Positions 60,688-64,000 of a DNA stretch of 64,000 nt are shown in pieces (the first letter of the stretch is position 1; the number at the start of each line of letters is the position of its first letter). The stretch is from Planctomycetota bacterium (GTDB taxonomy: Bacteria > Planctomycetota > Phycisphaerae > UBA1845 > PWPN01). Made by a program: the position numbers and the translations under genes. The notes under the pieces are model-generated. The model was not told the DNA's origin. It saw only the letters and a program-made list of their open reading frames with translations, and did no database searches. The stretch is from assembly GCA_022711465.1 (NCBI GenBank), contig JAKLEZ010000021.1, positions 40,730-104,729 on the forward strand, written 5' to 3'.

Positions 60688-63600
60688 TCATTTGGCCCCA
60701 ATGCGCACCAGCCGCGGCTTCAGCGAGTCCATGGTCACGATGTCGCTGATCGTTTCCCCGCTCAGCAGATCCTGGCCAGTCACGGATTGGCCGCGGCGCC
60801 GCAGGGTGATATGGACCTGTTTGCGGCCGTAGTTGCAGAGGTTGACGATCGTGCCCTCCGGCGAGTCGGCACAGAGCCAGGCGACACCGGTGACGGGTTG
60901 GCCTTGCGGGTCGAGGACCTGGATCGGTGGCTGAGCCTGCCATTCGGACAGCTTCGGCCGCAGGCTCTGGGCGAGGTCTTTCCAGGTGGTCTTGCCGTAA
61001 TGGAACGGCAGGTGCTGGGCATTCAGTTCACCTCTGCGTTCGTGGTCGTACTCGTCGCGGGACAGCGACGAGCCTTCGTCGAGCAGGACCAGTTGGCCGG
61101 TGTAGTGGCGTAGCGTCTTCGCCGCGTCCTCGGAGAAGTGGATGAGGTTGGGTACGAACAGCACCGGGGCGGCGGGCACCTCGCCGCGTTCCAGCTGACG
61201 CTCGGTGACGAAGCCGATTTTCAGGCCGGTGAATGAAAGGGCCATGTAGAGCTTCTGGGCGCAGTCGACGTAGCGGCCGCCGTCCCAGACCAGTCCGGAG
61301 ACGCTGTGCACGATGGCGACCTGCGGCTTGAGGCGCTGGATGGCGGTGACTTCCTCGGCCAGCCGGTTGAGGTCCAGGGTCGTGTGTCCGGCCGCCTCGA
61401 CGCAAGCCGGGCGGTGCATGATGCTGCCGGCGGTATCGCTCTTGGGATCGAACGAGCGCTCCCAGACCCAGATGGTGGTGGCGCTCTGGCCGTGGATGGC
61501 ACCTTGCCACAGGGCGGTGCGGATGTGTTCCGGCGGGATCGGGCGGGTCTCGCGGTCCACGATGATGTGGTTTTCCGTGTTGCAGACCGGGGCGTCTTTG
61601 ACCGAGCGCTGCAGGTCGTAGGCGATGGCATTGAGCCGCCACTCCTGGGCGAACTCGCCGGTCTCGTGGTTGTAGAAGTTGACGCTGTCGTTGCCGTTGA
61701 TCTGGCTGAACCCGCCGAACAGCTCGGCATCGACGCCGTAGCGGACCTCGGTATTGCCGATCATCGTCCAGGTCATCCCCTTGGCGTGGACGGGCAGGTT
61801 GGGCGCGATCGCGCGGATCGCGTCGGCCATCATGCGATGCCAGCCGGCGAACCACTCCTGGTTGAAGCGCACGAAGTCGTACCAGCATGGCGGCGGCACG
61901 CTGTCCTGGCTGAACGAATCGCCCGCCGGCACGTCTTCGATGCGGGCGAATTGCGTGCCCCACCGGGCGTTGAGCGTGGCGACGCTCCGGTGCCGCCTTT
62001 CGAGCCACTTGTGGAACTCGGCCCGGGCGAAGTCGCAGGCCTCCTCGGCGTTCACCGGCTCGTTGCTCAGGCAGATGCTGTGCAGGGCGGGGTGGTCCTT
62101 GATCGGCGGGATGATCCGGGCGATGTACTGCTTGAGAAGCTCCTGGCCCTCGGGGGCGTGCAGGCAGTATTGCAGGAACCCCTCGCGCTTCTTGCGGAGG
62201 TGTGGGTACTTGGCCAGGGTCCACTCGGGGAAGTAGTGCGGGCTGATGAGCAGGCAGACGGCCACGCCCGCCTTGCTGCCGCGATCGAGCAGGCGTTGCA
62301 CGTGCTTGACAGGCTCATCGGAGACCCTGCCCTCGGCCGGGTACACGCCGTTCGGCCCGAACTCGCACTGGATGATATTGACGCCGTAGCTTGGGAACTT
62401 CTCGATGTCGGCCTGGGCCTGGGCAAAATGCCCGTAGCCGTAGAAGAACACCGGCCGGTCCACGGGCGCGGACGGTCGCGACGGGTAGATCACCGGAGCG
62501 ATGAACGACGGGCCGCTGATCGCCGACCGCTTCGAGCCGGTCCATCGCGGGACCTCGGGGAGCGTGCGCTTTCCTTTGGCGACCTCTGCGAGCTCGCGTT
62601 CGACGCGAGCGGCCATGGCTTCGAGATCGGCGATCTGGGCGAGGGCCCGGCGGACCTCGTTGTGCTTGAGATCGTCGCGGGCATATTCGATGAAGTTCTC
62701 AAGAACGGTCAGGGTGGCCTGAGGATAAGCTGTGTCCTGACCCGCGGCCCGGGCGGCGTCAAGCGAGTGGGTCAGGGGTGCGATCATCGGTGCGAGGGCG
62801 TCGAGACGCTTGTTCGCGCTAGTGGAGGAGTAGAAGCGAACGGTTGTCTCCGCGCTGGCGATCTCGGTCGTGCCAGCGGATAGAGATACCGTGAGCGTGT
62901 CGGGCGAGTCACTCGCGGCGAAGGCCTCGCCGGTGATGCGCAGGCGCACCGCGCCGGCTTCGACGGTCAGCTTCGCTTTGGCCTCCGTGGCCGGGCGGTC
63001 GAGCATGGCTCGCAAGGTGAGATCGGCAGAGCGTTGTGGCAGGACGAGATTGAAGGGTATCTCGAACGGGCCGTCGCCGGAGACTTCAACCTCGGCCTGG
63101 AGGGGCTCGAGCAGGGCTTTCTTGTCCGGAGTCGCATCCGGCGTGGGCGATTCGCCCTCTTCCAGCTTGAGGTCGTCGATCCAGATGCCCTTGGTGGGGT
63201 TCTCGGTGGAGATCAGGATGACGAAGTCGCGATCCGCCTCGGACGGCTTGAAAGTCATCCAGACCCGCTGCCATCGGCCATTGGTCGCCGGGAAGCGCAG
63301 GCGGTACTGCCAGGTGCTGCCGCCGCCGACCCAGGCGATGCCCGGATCGTCGGACCGGACGTAGGCGCTGAGCGTGTAGGCCTTGCCGGGTTGCAGATGG
63401 CCGGGTTGTGCACTTCGGAGCAGGCCGTAGATGTGCGCGCCGAACGCCGTGCCGTTGGTCAGTTCGAGCGACCGCTTGCCGGTGTGGGCCATCGAGGTAT
63501 CGATCCTGCAGGTCGCGTCGGTGTTGCGGCGGTCCCAGATCCAGTCCTTCGGCATGCCCTTGCCGTCGACGGTTTCGAAGCTTGAGTTGGCCACGAGGTT

Positions 63601-63732
63601 GGCGCGCACCTCGAGGGGGGCCAACGACGGCGGGTTGAGGCGGATGGTCTGGGCCGTTGCCGCGGAGGTTACTGCCAGAATGACAGCCCCGGTCCTCATC
63701 GCGGTCGTTCGCAGAGCGAGTGTCGATGTCAT
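60688..63732 (-). CDS. Exported GH42/GH-A-like glycoside hydrolase with N-terminal CBM
   Basis: 1014 residues from the ATG at 63732 with GGGGAG six bases upstream. Signal peptide, then a CBM4/9-like sandwich (about 40-195; ANLVANSSFETVDG, GKAYTLSAYVRSDD, WQRVWMTFKPSEADRDFVILIS, GIWIDDLKLEEGE). A helical/beta linker leads to a TIM barrel from about residue 430: acid/base Glu558 (CLSNEPVN) and putative nucleophile Glu720 (VCNTENHI). Residues about 830-930 resemble the GH42 trimerisation-like domain (VPNLIHFSEDAAKTLRHYTGQLVLLDEGSS). Probable beta-galactosidase-type enzyme outside the cytoplasm; the exact family is not certain. Confidence 0.82.
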   Translation of the reverse strand: MTSTLALRTTAMRTGAVILAVTSAATAQTIRLNPPSLAPLEVRANLVANSSFETVDGKGMPKDWIWDRRNTDATCRIDTSMAHTGKRSLELTNGTAFGAHIYGLLRSAQPGHLQPGKAYTLSAYVRSDDPGIAWVGGGSTWQYRLRFPATNGRWQRVWMTFKPSEADRDFVILISTENPTKGIWIDDLKLEEGESPTPDATPDKKALLEPLQAEVEVSGDGPFEIPFNLVLPQRSADLTLRAMLDRPATEAKAKLTVEAGAVRLRITGEAFAASDSPDTLTVSLSAGTTEIASAETTVRFYSSTSANKRLDALAPMIAPLTHSLDAARAAGQDTAYPQATLTVLENFIEYARDDLKHNEVRRALAQIADLEAMAARVERELAEVAKGKRTLPEVPRWTGSKRSAISGPSFIAPVIYPSRPSAPVDRPVFFYGYGHFAQAQADIEKFPSYGVNIIQCEFGPNGVYPAEGRVSDEPVKHVQRLLDRGSKAGVAVCLLISPHYFPEWTLAKYPHLRKKREGFLQYCLHAPEGQELLKQYIARIIPPIKDHPALHSICLSNEPVNAEEACDFARAEFHKWLERRHRSVATLNARWGTQFARIEDVPAGDSFSQDSVPPPCWYDFVRFNQEWFAGWHRMMADAIRAIAPNLPVHAKGMTWTMIGNTEVRYGVDAELFGGFSQINGNDSVNFYNHETGEFAQEWRLNAIAYDLQRSVKDAPVCNTENHIIVDRETRPIPPEHIRTALWQGAIHGQSATTIWVWERSFDPKSDTAGSIMHRPACVEAAGHTTLDLNRLAEEVTAIQRLKPQVAIVHSVSGLVWDGGRYVDCAQKLYMALSFTGLKIGFVTERQLERGEVPAAPVLFVPNLIHFSEDAAKTLRHYTGQLVLLDEGSSLSRDEYDHERRGELNAQHLPFHYGKTTWKDLAQSLRPKLSEWQAQPPIQVLDPQGQPVTGVAWLCADSPEGTIVNLCNYGRKQVHITLRRRGQSVTGQDLLSGETISDIVTMDSLKPRLVRIGAK

Positions 63733-64000
63733 AGGTGTCTCCCCAGACAGCGGCCAGGATTGCGTCAGAAGAGGGGAGAGCCCTGGGTTTCTGTCGCCCT
63801 TCCAGCCGGGTCTGCTTTCTGAGTCCGGTCATTGTACAGAGTCTCGCGGTTGTGTGAACCGATTCTCGGGGCATCAGCAGCGATTCCGCAAGTATCGCTC
63901 GTGGGCGTGGCTGATCAAGGATTTACATTCGGACAGGTTGTGAGGCAGGTTCGCAATGGGGTTTTCGGGTTGCGGAGGCGAGAGAGAGCGGCCTCGGGGT
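63733..64000. other. Region upstream of the GH42-like gene, right edge
   Basis: About 270 bases. The GH42-like promoter is at 63831-63858. No gene was recognised in the rest, which continues beyond the window. Confidence 0.4.
63831..63858 (-). promoter_or_regulatory. Promoter of the GH42-like gene
   Basis: On the minus strand TTCACA (63853-63858), a 16-base spacer and TACAAT (63831-63836). The leader would be about 90 bases to the ATG at 63732. Confidence 0.6.

Noticed and set aside
60470..60943. Upstream extension of the P-type ATPase frame to 60943
   Set aside because: The extra 158 residues are low-quality sequence crossing into the GH42-like gene; GTG at 60469 has a ribosome-binding site and begins the known domain.
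1..64000. tRNA, rRNA, transposases, integrases and phage genes
   Set aside because: None recognised on either strand; intergenic regions show no cloverleaf-like T-loop sequence, and no insertion-sequence ends or duplications were seen.

Overview
The window is about 64 kb of GC-rich DNA. It most likely comes from a chromosome of a planctomycete, probably of the Phycisphaerae type. This is inferred from gene content, not from a marker gene. Two secreted pseudopilins carry the FTLIEVL leader and a C-terminal DGHAE tail. There are formylglycine sulfatases, a Tat-exported Gfo/Idh/MocA oxidoreductase, a DUF1080 protein, MJ0042-type zinc-ribbon membrane proteins, and several large exported glycoside hydrolases. 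No rRNA, tRNA, CRISPR array, transposase or phage gene was seen.

Layout. 1-4014: an oxidoreductase cut by the left edge, a sulfatase and a pseudopilin. 4398-9439: a damage-tolerance operon (UmuD-like S24 protein, Y-family polymerase, DnaE2-type polymerase III alpha) behind a good promoter with an SOS-operator-like element, dotted with 7-bp repeats. 9603-18096 (minus): a glycoside hydrolase with an embedded carbohydrate-binding module, an inositol-monophosphatase-family enzyme, protoporphyrinogen oxidase, a HemD-HemE fusion and an organophosphate antiporter. 18322-22778 (minus): an EF-hand protein, a membrane-embedded spermidine-synthase-like protein and an exported TIM-barrel isomerase. 22992-27846 (minus): GH51 and GH127-type enzymes that point to arabinose-containing glycans. 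28060-34154: small lipoproteins, pyrE, a C39-like lipoprotein next to a 99-aa exported protein, zinc-ribbon proteins, a pseudopilin and a HupE-associated-like protein. 34151-41176: a CehA/McbA-type metallohydrolase, an MFS transporter with an enolase-superfamily enzyme, and a second sulfatase. 41438-44610: an acidic PepSY-like protein followed by a two-component system. 44613-50901 (minus): a housekeeping run argD-argF-rph-lipoprotein-rdgB-cysK-bpt. 51101-63732: a DUF1080 protein, a 1109-aa repeat-rich exported protein, manC, an exported protein of unknown function, a P2-type cation ATPase and a GH42-like exported enzyme.

How the genes fit together. The cell appears to degrade complex, partly sulfated, arabinose-containing polysaccharides with exported enzymes, and to import and process the products through MFS/OPA transporters, enolase-superfamily and Gfo/Idh enzymes. 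Regulation shows as an 18-bp perfect palindrome before the PepSY/two-component genes, a 9-bp inverted repeat over the promoter of a near-leaderless zinc-ribbon gene, and an 8-bp inverted repeat upstream of the MFS/enolase pair. The most unusual items are the mutagenesis cassette with its 7-bp repeats, which also enter the coding sequence of dnaE2, the HemD-HemE fusion, and the bpt gene, whose conserved N-terminus has no ordinary start codon.
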